Positions 42,673 through 52,864 of a stretch of DNA of 64,000 nucleotides are shown one piece after another. The DNA is from Actinoplanes sp. NBRC 103695. Its GTDB lineage: Bacteria > Actinomycetota > Actinomycetes > Mycobacteriales > Micromonosporaceae. The number at the start of each line of letters is the position of its first letter. Positions within the stretch are counted from its first letter, which is position 1. The stretch covers positions 124,001 through 188,000 of the forward strand of contig NZ_BSTL01000004.1 in assembly GCF_030269485.1 (NCBI RefSeq). The letters are read 5' to 3'. Under the pieces are notes generated by a model, which was given only the letters and a program-made list of their open reading frames with translations, did no database searches and was not told the DNA's origin. The translations under genes were made by a program, and so were the position numbers.

Positions 42673-43917
42673 CTATGCCAGCCGGGCGGCGAGGGTGTCG
42701 AGCAGGGCGGGATGCAGCCGCGGGTTCCAGTCCGCGCCGTGCGACAGCTGGTAGGTGCGCAGCCACAGCTCGATCAGGTAGGCGTCGGCCACGAACCGCT
42801 GCCGCGCCGGGTCCAGCCCCAGCGCGGGTCCGTGTTTCCGCAGCCCGGCGTCGACGGCGTCGGCACATGCGGCGGCGGGCAGCCGGCGCGTCGACAGCGC
42901 GATCTGGAAGTGCTGATGAGCGAGATCAAATCCGAGGGGTACGCCCGGGGCGCTGTTCTCCCAGTCCCAGACCAGGAGCCTGCCCCGGTGGCGGCCCATG
43001 TTCCACGGCACCCAGTCGCCGTGCCAGTGCCCGAAGTCGAGGTCCAGGTCGCCGTCCCGGTCGACGAGCGCGTCGATGGCGTCGTCGACCGTGGTGGCGC
43101 CGGGGGTGACCGCCCCGGCGAGGGCGCCCCCGGCGCAGCGGCGCCGCCAGCCGGCCAGGAACGGCGACTCGACGAACGGCATCCGCGGTTCGCTCACCCG
43201 GGCGACCGCCCGCATCGCCGCCGTCCGGGGCCGCGACGGCCGCCGGATCCGCCGGACGTGCCGCGGCATCGGGGCGATCACCGCGACCTCCCGGTCCTGC
43301 CAGGTGGTGTGCAGGATCAGGCCGGGCGAGGCGGGGAAGTCCCCGGCCGGCGCGGGCAGGGATGTCAGCGCCGCCACCTCACCGCGCACCATCGCCCGGG
43401 TGCCGTCACTCCAGCCGATCTTGGCGTACCCCTGCGGTCTGCCTTGGTCGTCGAAGAGCTGCAGGGTCGGCTTGTGGTGCGGGTCGGGCGGGCGGACGCC
43501 GATCGCGGCGTGCAGCCGCGGGACGCCGAGCAGGCCGGCGAGGTGGTCGGTGAGCAGCGGGCCGCCGGTGACGTTGAGGACGGGCGCGCGGGTGAGGCCG
43601 AGCAGGCCGGTGCGGGCGAGGCCGCCGATCACGGCCCGGGTGGCGCGGACCCTCGGCGGGCGGAGCGCGTTGTACGCCAGCACCGACGCCGCGGTCACCG
43701 TGCGGGAGGCGAGCGGGAGCAGGAACTTCGCGTCATCGAGCGACGGCAGTACGGCGTACCGGATGGCCGAGGGCTCCGGGTTGCCGACCGTGAGCCGCAG
43801 TGCCGGGCCGGGGAAAACGGCCCGGGCGACCCAGCCGAGGCCGTCGGTGCGCGAGCGGGGATCGTCGGCGGGGAAGTCCGGGCGCGCCGCAGCCGGCCGC
43901 CGCTGACGCGGAATCAC
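42673..43917 (-). CDS. Aminoglycoside phosphotransferase-like kinase
   Basis: A 414-residue protein whose C-terminal half matches the APH/choline-kinase fold: the catalytic loop is GHWHGDWVPWNMG (H-x-D...N) and the metal motif LLVWDWENSAPGVPLGFDLAHQH. The N-terminal half (PSAIRYAVLPSLDDAKFLLPL) has weaker similarity and may be the nucleotide lobe. Substrate could be a sugar, choline-like or lipid headgroup; antibiotic resistance is not implied. It starts at GTG 43917, in GTGA overlap with the GH16 gene. Confidence 0.78.
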   Translation of the reverse strand: MIPRQRRPAAARPDFPADDPRSRTDGLGWVARAVFPGPALRLTVGNPEPSAIRYAVLPSLDDAKFLLPLASRTVTAASVLAYNALRPPRVRATRAVIGGLARTGLLGLTRAPVLNVTGGPLLTDHLAGLLGVPRLHAAIGVRPPDPHHKPTLQLFDDQGRPQGYAKIGWSDGTRAMVRGEVAALTSLPAPAGDFPASPGLILHTTWQDREVAVIAPMPRHVRRIRRPSRPRTAAMRAVARVSEPRMPFVESPFLAGWRRRCAGGALAGAVTPGATTVDDAIDALVDRDGDLDLDFGHWHGDWVPWNMGRHRGRLLVWDWENSAPGVPLGFDLAHQHFQIALSTRRLPAAACADAVDAGLRKHGPALGLDPARQRFVADAYLIELWLRTYQLSHGADWNPRLHPALLDTLAARLA

Positions 43918-44723
43918 GGGTTGACGATAGGCGAGCGTTGATAGACGCGCACGTGGTCGACGACGAAATCGGCGGGGAACGCGGTGGCCGCGTCGGGCGC
44001 GCCGAGCCATCCGCCGACCTGCAGGTTGAGTCGCAGGTTGTACGGCTTGTGGAAGACCTCGTCGAAGAACGGTGTGGTGGCCCGGTCCCGCCGCCACACC
44101 GGCCGGCCGTCGATGTACCAGGTCAGCGCGTCGGGCGTCCATTCCGTCAGGTAGGTGTGGAAGCCGTCGCCGGGCGTGCCGCCACCGGGCAGCGTGAGGC
44201 GTTCGTCCTGTTTGACCGGTGTGTAGTCGTAGAAGATCGCGGCCGTGGCCCGGTCCTGCCATTTGTCGCCGCCGGGCAGTTCCACCACGTCGATCTCACC
44301 CTTGCCGCCGTCCTCGGGGCGCAGCCAGAAGGCCGGCCAGATCCCGGTCGACGTGCCGGGCCGGTTGGGTGACCGGGCGCGGATCTCGAACCGGCCGTAC
44401 GTCCACGAGTGCCGGCCGATGGTGTCCAGGTACGCCTGCGTGTACTGCCGCGTCCGGCTGCCGCACCGCACCGTCTTCCGTAGCCCGCGGAGCACCAGGA
44501 ACCCGTAGCGGATGTACGCGTTGGCCGGGTCGTCCACGTTGCACCCGAGGTCGACGTCGCGGGCCTCGCCGTCCCGGATGGTCCACTTCGACCGGTCGAC
44601 CGTGTGCGCGTCGAACTCGTCCGCCCAGACCAGCCGCCACCCGGTCCGTGCCGGAGGTGCCGGAGGTGGTGGTGGCGGCGTGCAGCCGGAGATCAGCAGA
44701 AGCGAAATCCAGAAAAGCCGCAC
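43914..44723 (-). CDS. GH16 beta-glucanase-like lipoprotein
   Basis: A 269-residue GH16 enzyme with lipobox LLISGC after a short signal and a Pro-rich spacer. The catalytic motif ExDxxE is GEIDVVELPG, and the flanks YGRFEIRARSPNRPGTSTGIWPAFWL and WYIDGRPVW are typical. It would hydrolyse beta-1,3/1,4-glucans or related polymers at the cell surface. Close to the exopolysaccharide cluster, so it could also remodel the cell's own polymer; this is inference. Coupled to the APH-like gene. Confidence 0.9.
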   Translation of the reverse strand: MRLFWISLLLISGCTPPPPPPAPPARTGWRLVWADEFDAHTVDRSKWTIRDGEARDVDLGCNVDDPANAYIRYGFLVLRGLRKTVRCGSRTRQYTQAYLDTIGRHSWTYGRFEIRARSPNRPGTSTGIWPAFWLRPEDGGKGEIDVVELPGGDKWQDRATAAIFYDYTPVKQDERLTLPGGGTPGDGFHTYLTEWTPDALTWYIDGRPVWRRDRATTPFFDEVFHKPYNLRLNLQVGGWLGAPDAATAFPADFVVDHVRVYQRSPIVNP

Positions 44724-44760
44724 GCCGCCAAACTACTAAGAAACGCCGATCGCGCGCTTC

Positions 44761-45430
44761 ATGGTAAAAAGGCGACCGGTCCCCCTCTACGGGCTGACCG
44801 AGGTCGACCTGGGCCTGGGCGAGCCGCCGTCCGAGCGGGCCGACGAGCTGGACGCCGCCCGCTGGGCCCTGGCCGCCCTGGACTCGGCCGAGGGGCGGGC
44901 GCCCTTCGACGAGGGGCTCACCCCGGCGTACGGCGTCTTCTACCGCGGCTGGACGAACTGGCTGCGTGGCGGCGTGCTGGCTCTGCGCCTGCACGACAAG
45001 CTCTTCACGCCGCGGTACGCCGCGACGGCCGGCCGCTGGCTGAGCGCGGCCCAGCAGCGGCTCGACCCGCAGACCGGCCTGTTGCCGCACCGCGCCGACG
45101 TGGTCACCGGCGCGCCGCTCGAGGTGGCCCGGGGGCACCTCGCAGAGCATGATCCAGCGGTTCCTGGTGGACATCGACCCGGTGTTCGCCGCGCGACAGT
45201 ACCGGGTGTTCCGTGAGCGGTTCCGACCGTTCGGTCCGGCGATCCGGGAGTTCCCGACCGGCGTGGCCGGCGAGGGCGACGTCGACTCCGGTCCGCTGCC
45301 GCTGGGCATCAGCCTCTCGGCCACCGCGGTGACGATGGGCGCGGCCCGGGGGCAGGGTGACGACCGTTCTGCTCGCCATCGCCCTGGCGCCCCTGCCGCT
45401 CAGATATCGATTCGCGCCTTTTGCGGGTAA
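44761..45430 (+). pseudogene. Frameshifted hypothetical gene
   Basis: Two frames hold one protein. Up to 45130 the first frame reads EGLTPAYGVFYRGWTNWLRGG...LLPHRADVVTGAPLEVARG. Beyond the run of five G at 45131-45135 the same protein continues in another frame as TSQSMIQRFLVDIDPVFAARQYRVF...GDVDSGPLPLGISLSATAVTMGAAR. Removing one G restores continuity. The end looks truncated and scrambled after 45350. I do not recognise the family. A sequencing error in the G run is possible, but the abrupt C-terminus argues for a true pseudogene. Confidence 0.72.
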
Positions 45431-45490
45431 TTCTTCAGTTACGTTACGTCCGTCGTACGTCTGTTGCCCGTCTGAAGGAGTCGTTGAGCC

Positions 45491-48400
45491 ATGCACTTCC
45501 TCCCGGGGACGCAACGCTCCCTCCGGCTGACCCTCGCGGCCGCGACCGCAGCGCTCATCGGCTTCATCCCGGTGTTGACCGTCGCCACACCGGCCTACGC
45601 GGACCCCGGCGACATCGATTTCACCAGCGACCAGGAGTCGGTGGAGAGCGACGCGTTCGTCTTCGAACTGATCCGCGAGGCCGGCGGCCCCGGAAGCCCC
45701 AAGCTCGACCTCGAGTACCTGACGGTCGACGGCACGGCGGAAGCCGGCAAGGACTACACCGGGATTCCCCTCACCACCACGTCGTTCCCGGCGAACAGCA
45801 CGCGGGCCGTCACCAAGAAGATCACGGTGCAGGGGCTCACCGACGACCTGGACGAGGACGACGAGACCTTCACCCTCCGAATCACCGGTGCCGGCGGAGG
45901 GGCGCCGGTCGTCGAGGCCCAGGGCATTCTGGACGACGACGACGCGACCCCGACGTACGCCCTCTCGGTGCCCGACCCGGTGACCGAGAACGCGGGCAGC
46001 GCGCGGATCACCGCGACCCTGTCGCATGTCTCCGGGCGCAACGTGACGATCTCGGCGCCGAGCTCGGACGACACGGCCGTGCAGCCGGACGACTACACCG
46101 CGAGCCCCGGAGTCATCACCGTCACGGCGGGCTCGCTGACCGGCTACAAGGATGTCCCGATCATCGACGACACCCGTGACGAGGAGGACCTCGAGTTCTT
46201 CAAGGTGACCGGTGCGACCGGCAGCAACGGCGAGCAGCGCACGGGCTCGGTGCTGCAGGTCAACATCGGGGACAACGACGTGATGCCGACGCTGGACATC
46301 GCCGCGCCGGGCGCGGTCACCGAGGGCGGCCAGCTCGACTTCACCGTCTCTCTGTCCGCGCCGTCCAACCGGACGGTCACCGTGCTGGCGAGCACCGAGG
46401 CCGGCACCGCCACCTCGGCCGACTTCACGCCGTTCAGCAACCAGCCGGTGATCTTCATGCCGGGCTCCACGTCCGAGACGGTGTCCGTACAGACCACTCT
46501 CGACGCCCTGAACGAGCTCGACCCGGAGGCGTTCAAGCTCAAGCTCTCCTCGCCGGCTCCGGCACTCCCGGTGCACTACACGGCCGGCACACTGGAGGCG
46601 ACCGGCAGTGTCACCGACGACGACGTCCTGCCGGTCGTGTCGCTGACGCCGCCGACGGTCGCCGAGGGCGACTCCGGCACCTCCAGCAAGACCATGACGG
46701 TGGCTCTGGACAACCCGTCCGGCCGTGAGGTGAAGGTCGGCTACACGGTGCAGAGCGGCACCGCGACCGAGGGCGAGGACTTCGAGGCGGTCACGCCGGG
46801 CGAGCTGACCTTCGCCGCCGGCGAGCAGTCCAAGACGTTCGTCGTCAAGGTCAAGGGCGACGTCAAGGACGAGCCCAACGAGACCCTCACGGTGACCCTG
46901 TCCAACACCGGGGGCACCGCGAGCCTGGCGCCGAGCGCCGCGCACACGGTGACCATCAACGACGACGACGCGAAGCCGACGCTGGACACCTTCCCGAACC
47001 TGACGGTCGACGAGGGCAACACCGCGGTCGGCAAGAGCATCCAGGTCGCCCTGTCCAACCCCAGCTCCCAGACGATCACGCTGGACGTGACAGCGACGGA
47101 CGGCACCGCGCTGGTCGACGGCAGCGGCCCGGGCAGCAACGACTTCGACGCGCCCAACAGCACCGTGACGATCCTGCCCGGCGACACCACGGCGACCGTG
47201 CTGTTCCAGGTCAACGGCGATGACGTGTACGAGGGCGACGAGGACGCCACGATCGAGGTCGCGACGCAGATGGACGACAACGCGGTGACCGCCGGCGACA
47301 AGACCTCGACCCTGACCCTGACCAACGACGACAGCAAGCCGTCCGTCGTCCTGTCCGTCGAGTCCGGCAAGAAGGAGGGCCAGACCGCGGCGGTCAGCGC
47401 CACCGTCACGGGCGTCTCGCAGGACGCGATCACCATCGGCCTCACCGCGGCGGGCGACTCGGTGTCGGGCAGTGACGCCGCGCAGTCCCAGGACTTCGAC
47501 GCGAGCAACCTGACCAGCACCGTCAGCCTGGCCGGCGGCGCGGTCAGCAACCCGCGCCCGCTCGGCACGATCGACCTGCTCACCGACTTCATCGACGAGA
47601 ATCCGCAGACGGTCAAGATCTCGCTCACCGGCATCCCGGCGGTCGCCCCGATCTGGCTGACCATCGGCGACGGCGACGAAGACATGCTGCCGACCATCGT
47701 GCCCGCGGCCAGTCCGGTGCAGCACGACGAGGCCGACGGCGCCGTGAACATCCCGGTGGACCTGGACTTCACCCAGAACGGCAACCTGGCGACCTCCACC
47801 GAGCGGAACATCACCGCCGCCTGGAGCACGGCCGACGGCACCGCCGAGAAGCCGGCCGACTACACGTCCACGCCGGGCACCGTCACGTTCAACGCCGGTG
47901 TCACCACCGCGCAGATCCCGGTGAGTATCGAGCAGGACAACCGGTACGAGCTCACCGAGACCTTCGCCGTGCAGCTTTCCTCGCCGTCGCCGTCCGACAC
48001 CCCGATCGCGCCGGCCGGCGTGACCGTGGAGATCGCCGACGACGACAGCGGCCAGAAGCCGGTCCTGAACGGGCTCGGCGCACCGGCCCAGGCTTTCCGT
48101 GAGGGCACGGTGGGCTACGCGGACTTCTCGGTGCAGCTCGACCGTGCGGCCTCCGAGGACGTCGCCGTCCGCGTGTGGATCACCGACGGCACCGCCAAGC
48201 ACGGCGACCTGACGCCGGGCAACGACGACTTCCTGATGCCGACGACGCCGGTGACGGTCCTGGCGGGCCAGGACAAGGTGACCGTCCCGGTCACGATCAA
48301 GGACGACACCGTCTTCGAGACCAGCGAGACGGCGACCGTCCACGTCGAGGTGGCCGCGGATGAGAACGACGCCGTCGACGCGATGAGCCCGGTGACGGCG

Positions 48401-50782
48401 AGCCTCAGCATCGTCGACGACGACCCGATGCCGGCGGTGACGCTGAGCAGCGTCACCATGGGCGAGGGAACCGGACCGCAGAACATCGTGGGCACGGTGG
48501 CCGGCCAGACGCAGGACCCGATCACGGTGACCCTGGCGGCGGCCGGTGCGGTCAACGCCGGCAGTAACCCCGCCGAACCGGAGGACTTCGACGCGTCCGG
48601 CCTCGGCGCGCAAGCCATCCCGGGTGGCAACATCCCGGGCGGCACGGTCGACCTGGGCACGATCAGCTTCCTCGACGACCAGGCCGACGAGTACGACGAG
48701 ACGGCCAAGGTCACCATGACCGGATTGACCTCGACGGTGACGGCGTGGCAGACCATCACCGACAACGCGGACGACAAGCCGCCGGCGGTGGCCGTCGACC
48801 CGACCGCCACGGTCGTCGAGAACGCCGGGAACGCGCTGGTGCCGGCGTCGCTCGACTTCACCGACAGCGACGACGCGACCTCGAGCCAGCGGATCGTGAC
48901 CGCCGTGTACGCCACCGCGAACGGCGCCGCCAGGGCGACGAGTGACTACACCGCCGCCCAGACCGGAGCGACGGTCACCTTCGCCGCGGGGGACACGACC
49001 AAGAACATCCTGATCCCGATCACCAACGATCTGTTCTTCGAGCGGGACGAGACGTTCACGGTCACCATCTCCGACCCGCTCCCGACCGGCGCGACCCTCG
49101 GGAACGACGTGTCCACGGTGACGATCACCGACGACGACGACTCGCGGAAGCCGACGTTCTCGGTCGCCGACGTGGCGTTCACCGAGGGCGCCAGCGGCGG
49201 GGACGCGGTCTTCACCGTCGCCCTCTCGAAGGTCACCACCCAGGCGGTCGAGTTCGACGTCACCATCGTCGACGACACCGCGACGCACGGCTCGAACATG
49301 ACCGGGCCCGGCCAGAACGACTTCACCGAGCCGTCCGCCACGGTCACCGTCCCGGCGGGCTCCGACCACGTGGACTTCTCGGTGCCGGTCGCGAACGACA
49401 CGGCCTACGAGGGCGAGGAGGAGGCCACCCTGACGGTGGAGCGGGCCTCGGGTGAGGACGACGCGACCGGATCGGCCGACTCCAGCGACCTGGTCATCAC
49501 CGACGACGACGCCAAGCCGTCCGTCGAGCTGACCGCGACGTCCGGCACCGAGGGCTCCGACCTGACGATCCGGGCCGTGGTCACCGGCGTCGCGCAGCGC
49601 GACTTCCCGTTCGACCTGGCCTTCGCCGGGTACAGCACGGAAGGCGTCGACCCGGCCGAGTCCATCGACTACACCGACAACGGGCTCTCCGGAGTGATCC
49701 CCGGCGGCTACAACCCGACCCGGCCGCTATCGCTGGGCACGGTGACGCTGGAGCAGGACCAGATCGACGAGCCGGCCGAGTTCTTCCGGATCACCGCGAC
49801 CGACCACGACGACCCGGACCGGTACGTCTCCAGCGTCTACAAGATCAACGACGATCAGAACGACCTGCCGCCGTCCATCGCGATCGACGAGGTCACCACG
49901 ATCGACGAGGGCGAGGAATCGGTCGACGTGCGGGTGGCCCTCATGTTCGACGGTGCCAACGACGCCACCTCGACCGAGCAGGACCTGTCGGTCGGCTGGA
50001 AGACCACCGACGGCACGGCCAAGGCGGGCTACGACTACACGACGCAGGACGAGGTGCTCGACTTCCCGGCCGGCGTCACCGAGGCCATGGCGAGCGTTCC
50101 GATCGAGGACGACGGCGTCGAGGAGCCGACCCAGTCCTTCTCGATCACCCTCTCCGGCGCCATGCCCAAGGGCATCGTGATCGACGAGGGCACCGGCCAG
50201 GTCCAGATCACCGACGACGACGCCGCCGTGGCGCCGACGCTGCTGACGAGCCCGGCCAACAGCCGGCCGGGCCCCGGCCTGGTCACCGTCTACGGCCAGA
50301 CCCGCGAGGGCGCGCAGGTGCGGGTCTACGCCGCCGCGCCGTCCACCCCGACCAAGTGGTTCTCGGCGGCCACCACGACCGCCGACATCGAGGGTCAGTA
50401 CTCCGTGGCGGTGCCCTTCGACATGGGCTACTGGCTGCAGGCGCGGGTGATCGGCAGCGGGAACTCCACGCCGAAGCTCGTCAAGGTCAGCCTCCTGCCG
50501 ACCTTCACGGCCACGTCCACGGTGGCGGGGACGGTGAACTTCGCGGTCGGCAGCAGCCCGAAGCTGAACGGCCTGTCGGTCACCATCCAGCGGCAGAACG
50601 CCAACGGCAGCTGGTCGGCCGTGGCGCGCGGCGTCACGGCGGGCACCGCGAGGACGTACGTCTTCCGGCTCACCGGCCAGAGGTCGCGCACGAAGATGAC
50701 GTTCCGGGCCGTGCTCGCGGACAACGCGGCGTACGGCGTGACCGCCGGGACGTCGACCAACCGGGTGGTGACGATCCGCTGA
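45491..50782 (+). CDS. Giant secreted Calx-beta repeat protein
   Basis: A 1763-residue secreted protein. The signal peptide runs from MHFLPGTQRSLRL to TPAYA. About 13 Calx-beta-type repeats follow (residues ~38-1570), each ending in an acidic Ca2+-site turn such as ITDDDAKP, INDDDAKP, IVDDDPMP or ITDDDDSRKP, and most containing a DGTA...DY/DF segment. The C-terminal ~190 residues (SPANSRPGPGLVTVYGQTREG onward) form a different domain that may fold as Ig-like. There is no sortase motif or C-terminal helix. Likely a calcium-dependent adhesive or matrix protein. AAGGAG lies ten bases before the ATG. Confidence 0.88.
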   Translation: MHFLPGTQRSLRLTLAAATAALIGFIPVLTVATPAYADPGDIDFTSDQESVESDAFVFELIREAGGPGSPKLDLEYLTVDGTAEAGKDYTGIPLTTTSFPANSTRAVTKKITVQGLTDDLDEDDETFTLRITGAGGGAPVVEAQGILDDDDATPTYALSVPDPVTENAGSARITATLSHVSGRNVTISAPSSDDTAVQPDDYTASPGVITVTAGSLTGYKDVPIIDDTRDEEDLEFFKVTGATGSNGEQRTGSVLQVNIGDNDVMPTLDIAAPGAVTEGGQLDFTVSLSAPSNRTVTVLASTEAGTATSADFTPFSNQPVIFMPGSTSETVSVQTTLDALNELDPEAFKLKLSSPAPALPVHYTAGTLEATGSVTDDDVLPVVSLTPPTVAEGDSGTSSKTMTVALDNPSGREVKVGYTVQSGTATEGEDFEAVTPGELTFAAGEQSKTFVVKVKGDVKDEPNETLTVTLSNTGGTASLAPSAAHTVTINDDDAKPTLDTFPNLTVDEGNTAVGKSIQVALSNPSSQTITLDVTATDGTALVDGSGPGSNDFDAPNSTVTILPGDTTATVLFQVNGDDVYEGDEDATIEVATQMDDNAVTAGDKTSTLTLTNDDSKPSVVLSVESGKKEGQTAAVSATVTGVSQDAITIGLTAAGDSVSGSDAAQSQDFDASNLTSTVSLAGGAVSNPRPLGTIDLLTDFIDENPQTVKISLTGIPAVAPIWLTIGDGDEDMLPTIVPAASPVQHDEADGAVNIPVDLDFTQNGNLATSTERNITAAWSTADGTAEKPADYTSTPGTVTFNAGVTTAQIPVSIEQDNRYELTETFAVQLSSPSPSDTPIAPAGVTVEIADDDSGQKPVLNGLGAPAQAFREGTVGYADFSVQLDRAASEDVAVRVWITDGTAKHGDLTPGNDDFLMPTTPVTVLAGQDKVTVPVTIKDDTVFETSETATVHVEVAADENDAVDAMSPVTASLSIVDDDPMPAVTLSSVTMGEGTGPQNIVGTVAGQTQDPITVTLAAAGAVNAGSNPAEPEDFDASGLGAQAIPGGNIPGGTVDLGTISFLDDQADEYDETAKVTMTGLTSTVTAWQTITDNADDKPPAVAVDPTATVVENAGNALVPASLDFTDSDDATSSQRIVTAVYATANGAARATSDYTAAQTGATVTFAAGDTTKNILIPITNDLFFERDETFTVTISDPLPTGATLGNDVSTVTITDDDDSRKPTFSVADVAFTEGASGGDAVFTVALSKVTTQAVEFDVTIVDDTATHGSNMTGPGQNDFTEPSATVTVPAGSDHVDFSVPVANDTAYEGEEEATLTVERASGEDDATGSADSSDLVITDDDAKPSVELTATSGTEGSDLTIRAVVTGVAQRDFPFDLAFAGYSTEGVDPAESIDYTDNGLSGVIPGGYNPTRPLSLGTVTLEQDQIDEPAEFFRITATDHDDPDRYVSSVYKINDDQNDLPPSIAIDEVTTIDEGEESVDVRVALMFDGANDATSTEQDLSVGWKTTDGTAKAGYDYTTQDEVLDFPAGVTEAMASVPIEDDGVEEPTQSFSITLSGAMPKGIVIDEGTGQVQITDDDAAVAPTLLTSPANSRPGPGLVTVYGQTREGAQVRVYAAAPSTPTKWFSAATTTADIEGQYSVAVPFDMGYWLQARVIGSGNSTPKLVKVSLLPTFTATSTVAGTVNFAVGSSPKLNGLSVTIQRQNANGSWSAVARGVTAGTARTYVFRLTGQRSRTKMTFRAVLADNAAYGVTAGTSTNRVVTIR

Positions 50783-50797
50783 CGCACCCCTGAACGG

Positions 50798-50835
50798 ACA
50801 GAACCGGGGCGGCCGATCGGCCGCCCCGGTTCTGT
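50798..50835. terminator. Strong bidirectional terminator
   Basis: A 38-nt perfect palindrome with 19-bp arms (ACAGAACCGGGGCGGCCGA and its complement), followed by TTTCTC on the plus strand. It lies between the convergent Calx-beta gene (ends 50782) and the ABC exporter gene (ends 50848). Confidence 0.9.
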
Positions 50836-50847
50836 TTCTCCGCTCCC

Positions 50848-52806
50848 TCAGTCGACCTCGGCGGCCGCCTCCGCGAACTGGGCCGAGTAGAGCCGGGCGT
50901 ACGCGCCACCCGCTGCCATCAGCTCGTCGTGCGTGCCCTGCTCGACGATCGCGCCGGAGTCCATCACCAGGATCACGTCGGCGTCGCGGATGGTGGACAG
51001 CCGGTGCGCGATCACGAAGCTGGTCCGGCCCGACCGCAGCGAGTTCATCGCCCGCTGGATCAGCACCTCGGTGCGGGTGTCCACCGAGCTGGTCGCCTCG
51101 TCCAGGATCAGGATGCTCGGCTCGGCCAGGAACGCCCGGGCGATCGTGATCAGCTGCTTCTGGCCGGCGCTGACGTTCGAGCCCTCCTCGTCGATCACCG
51201 TCTCGTAGCCGTCCGGCAGCATCCGCACGAACGAGTCCACGTGCGCCGCCTCGGCCGCCCGCTGCACGTCCGCCATCACGAACGAGTCCGCCCCGTACGC
51301 GATGTTCTCCGCGATCGTCCCGCCGAACAGCCAGGTGTCCTGCAGCACCATGCCCATGTGCTCGCGGAGCTGCTCGCGCGGCATGGACGCGATGTCCACC
51401 CCGTCCAGGGTGATCCGCCCGCCGGTCACGTCGTAGAACCGCATCAGCAGGTTGACCAGTGTGGTCTTGCCGGCACCGGTGGGACCGACGATGGCCACGG
51501 TCTGGCCCGGCTCGGCCGCCAGCGACAGCCCGTCGATCAGCGGCTGATCCGGCACGTACCGGAAGGACACGTCCTCGAACGCGACCCGGCCCCGGACCGG
51601 CGGCATCTCGAGCGGCGCCGGGTCGCCGGACTGCTCATCGGCGTCGAGCAGCTCGAACACCCGCTCGGCCGACGCCACGCCGGACTGCACCAGGTTGGCC
51701 ATGCTCGCCACCTGGGTCAGCGGCTGACTGAACTGGCGCGAGTATTGAATGAACGCCTGCACGTCACCCAGCGACAGCGAGCCGGTCGCCACCCGCAGAC
51801 CACCGACGACGGCCACCAGCACGTAGTTCAGGTTGCCGATGAACATCATGGCCGGCTGGATCAGCCCGGAGACGAACTGCGCGCGGAAGCTGGACGCGTA
51901 CAGGCCGTCGTTGTGCTGTTTGAAGGTCTCCACCGCCTCGTTCTGGCGGCCGAAGACCTTCACCAGCGAGTGGCCGGTGAACATCTCCTCGATGTGCCCG
52001 TTCAGCTTGCCGGTGGTCGCCCACTGCTTGACGAACTGCGGCTGCGACCGCTTGCCGATCCGGGTGGTCACCCAGATCGAGACGGGCACGGTGACCAGCG
52101 CGATCAGCGCCAGCAGCGGGGAGATCCAGAACATCATGGCCAGGACGCCGATGATCGTCAGCAACGCCGTGATCAGCTGCGCGAAGGTCTGCTGGAGCGT
52201 CTGCGCGATGTTGTCGGTGTCGTTGGTGGCCCGGCTCAGCACCTCGCCCCGGGCCTGCTGGTCGAAGTAGGACAGCGGCAGCCGGGCCAGCTTGTTGGAC
52301 ACGTCCTGCCGGAGCCGGAAGACGACCAGCTGCACCAGGGTCGCGACGAGCCGGCCCTGCAACGCGGCGAAGACCGACGCGCCGACGTAGACCAGCGCCA
52401 CCCAGGCCAGGATGTGCATCAGCTTGTCGAAGTCGACGCCCTGGCCGGGCACGAAGTCGATGCCGGACAGCAGGTCGGCCTTGTTGCCCGCGCCCTGGTT
52501 GCGCAGGTTCTCGACCGCCTGCTCCTTGGTCACGCCGGCCGGCAGCGTCTTGCCGACGACGCCGGAGAAGACGACGTCGGTGGCGTGGCCGAGCAGCCGG
52601 GGGCCCAGCACGGTCAGGAAGACGCTGGTGATGCCCAGCAGCAGCACCGCGCCGGCCTGCACCTTGTGCGGGCGCAGCAGCCCGAGCAGCCGCAGCAGCG
52701 ACCCCTTGAAGTCCTTCAGTTTCTCGGCCGGCGCGCCGCCGGCCATCATCATCCGCCCGGGTCCGCCGATCGGCGGCCCGGCAGGTCTGCGAGCGGGAGC
52801 GGTCAC
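50848..52806 (-). CDS. Heterodimeric ABC exporter, catalytic-site subunit
   Basis: A 652-residue half-transporter (six helices plus ATPase). It has Walker A GPTGAGKTTL, signature VSAGQKQ, and Walker B ILILDEATSSVDTRTE with the catalytic Glu intact. A cytoplasmic N-terminus rich in Pro precedes the first helix, and an extracellular loop (GVTKEQAVENLRNQGAGNKADLL) is longer than usual. It pairs with the next subunit, whose Walker B is altered. Multidrug or lipid/peptide export is likely. Ends opposite the palindromic terminator. Confidence 0.9.
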   Translation of the reverse strand: MTAPARRPAGPPIGGPGRMMMAGGAPAEKLKDFKGSLLRLLGLLRPHKVQAGAVLLLGITSVFLTVLGPRLLGHATDVVFSGVVGKTLPAGVTKEQAVENLRNQGAGNKADLLSGIDFVPGQGVDFDKLMHILAWVALVYVGASVFAALQGRLVATLVQLVVFRLRQDVSNKLARLPLSYFDQQARGEVLSRATNDTDNIAQTLQQTFAQLITALLTIIGVLAMMFWISPLLALIALVTVPVSIWVTTRIGKRSQPQFVKQWATTGKLNGHIEEMFTGHSLVKVFGRQNEAVETFKQHNDGLYASSFRAQFVSGLIQPAMMFIGNLNYVLVAVVGGLRVATGSLSLGDVQAFIQYSRQFSQPLTQVASMANLVQSGVASAERVFELLDADEQSGDPAPLEMPPVRGRVAFEDVSFRYVPDQPLIDGLSLAAEPGQTVAIVGPTGAGKTTLVNLLMRFYDVTGGRITLDGVDIASMPREQLREHMGMVLQDTWLFGGTIAENIAYGADSFVMADVQRAAEAAHVDSFVRMLPDGYETVIDEEGSNVSAGQKQLITIARAFLAEPSILILDEATSSVDTRTEVLIQRAMNSLRSGRTSFVIAHRLSTIRDADVILVMDSGAIVEQGTHDELMAAGGAYARLYSAQFAEAAAEVD

Positions 52807-52864
52807 GCTCTGCCTCCCGAACCGGAAAAAAACAAGGACGCGATCATGATCTCGCTCCGCTCCC

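Noticed and set aside
42673..43917. An aminoglycoside resistance gene
   Set aside because: Only the general APH/kinase fold is visible. The N-terminal half and the context do not match known resistance enzymes.
45104..49369. A 1421-codon open frame on the minus strand
   Set aside because: It lies antisense to the Calx-beta gene and has the Arg/Gly/Val-rich composition of a GC-rich shadow frame. No domain, signal or ribosome site supports it, whereas the plus strand has clear repeats and a signal peptide.
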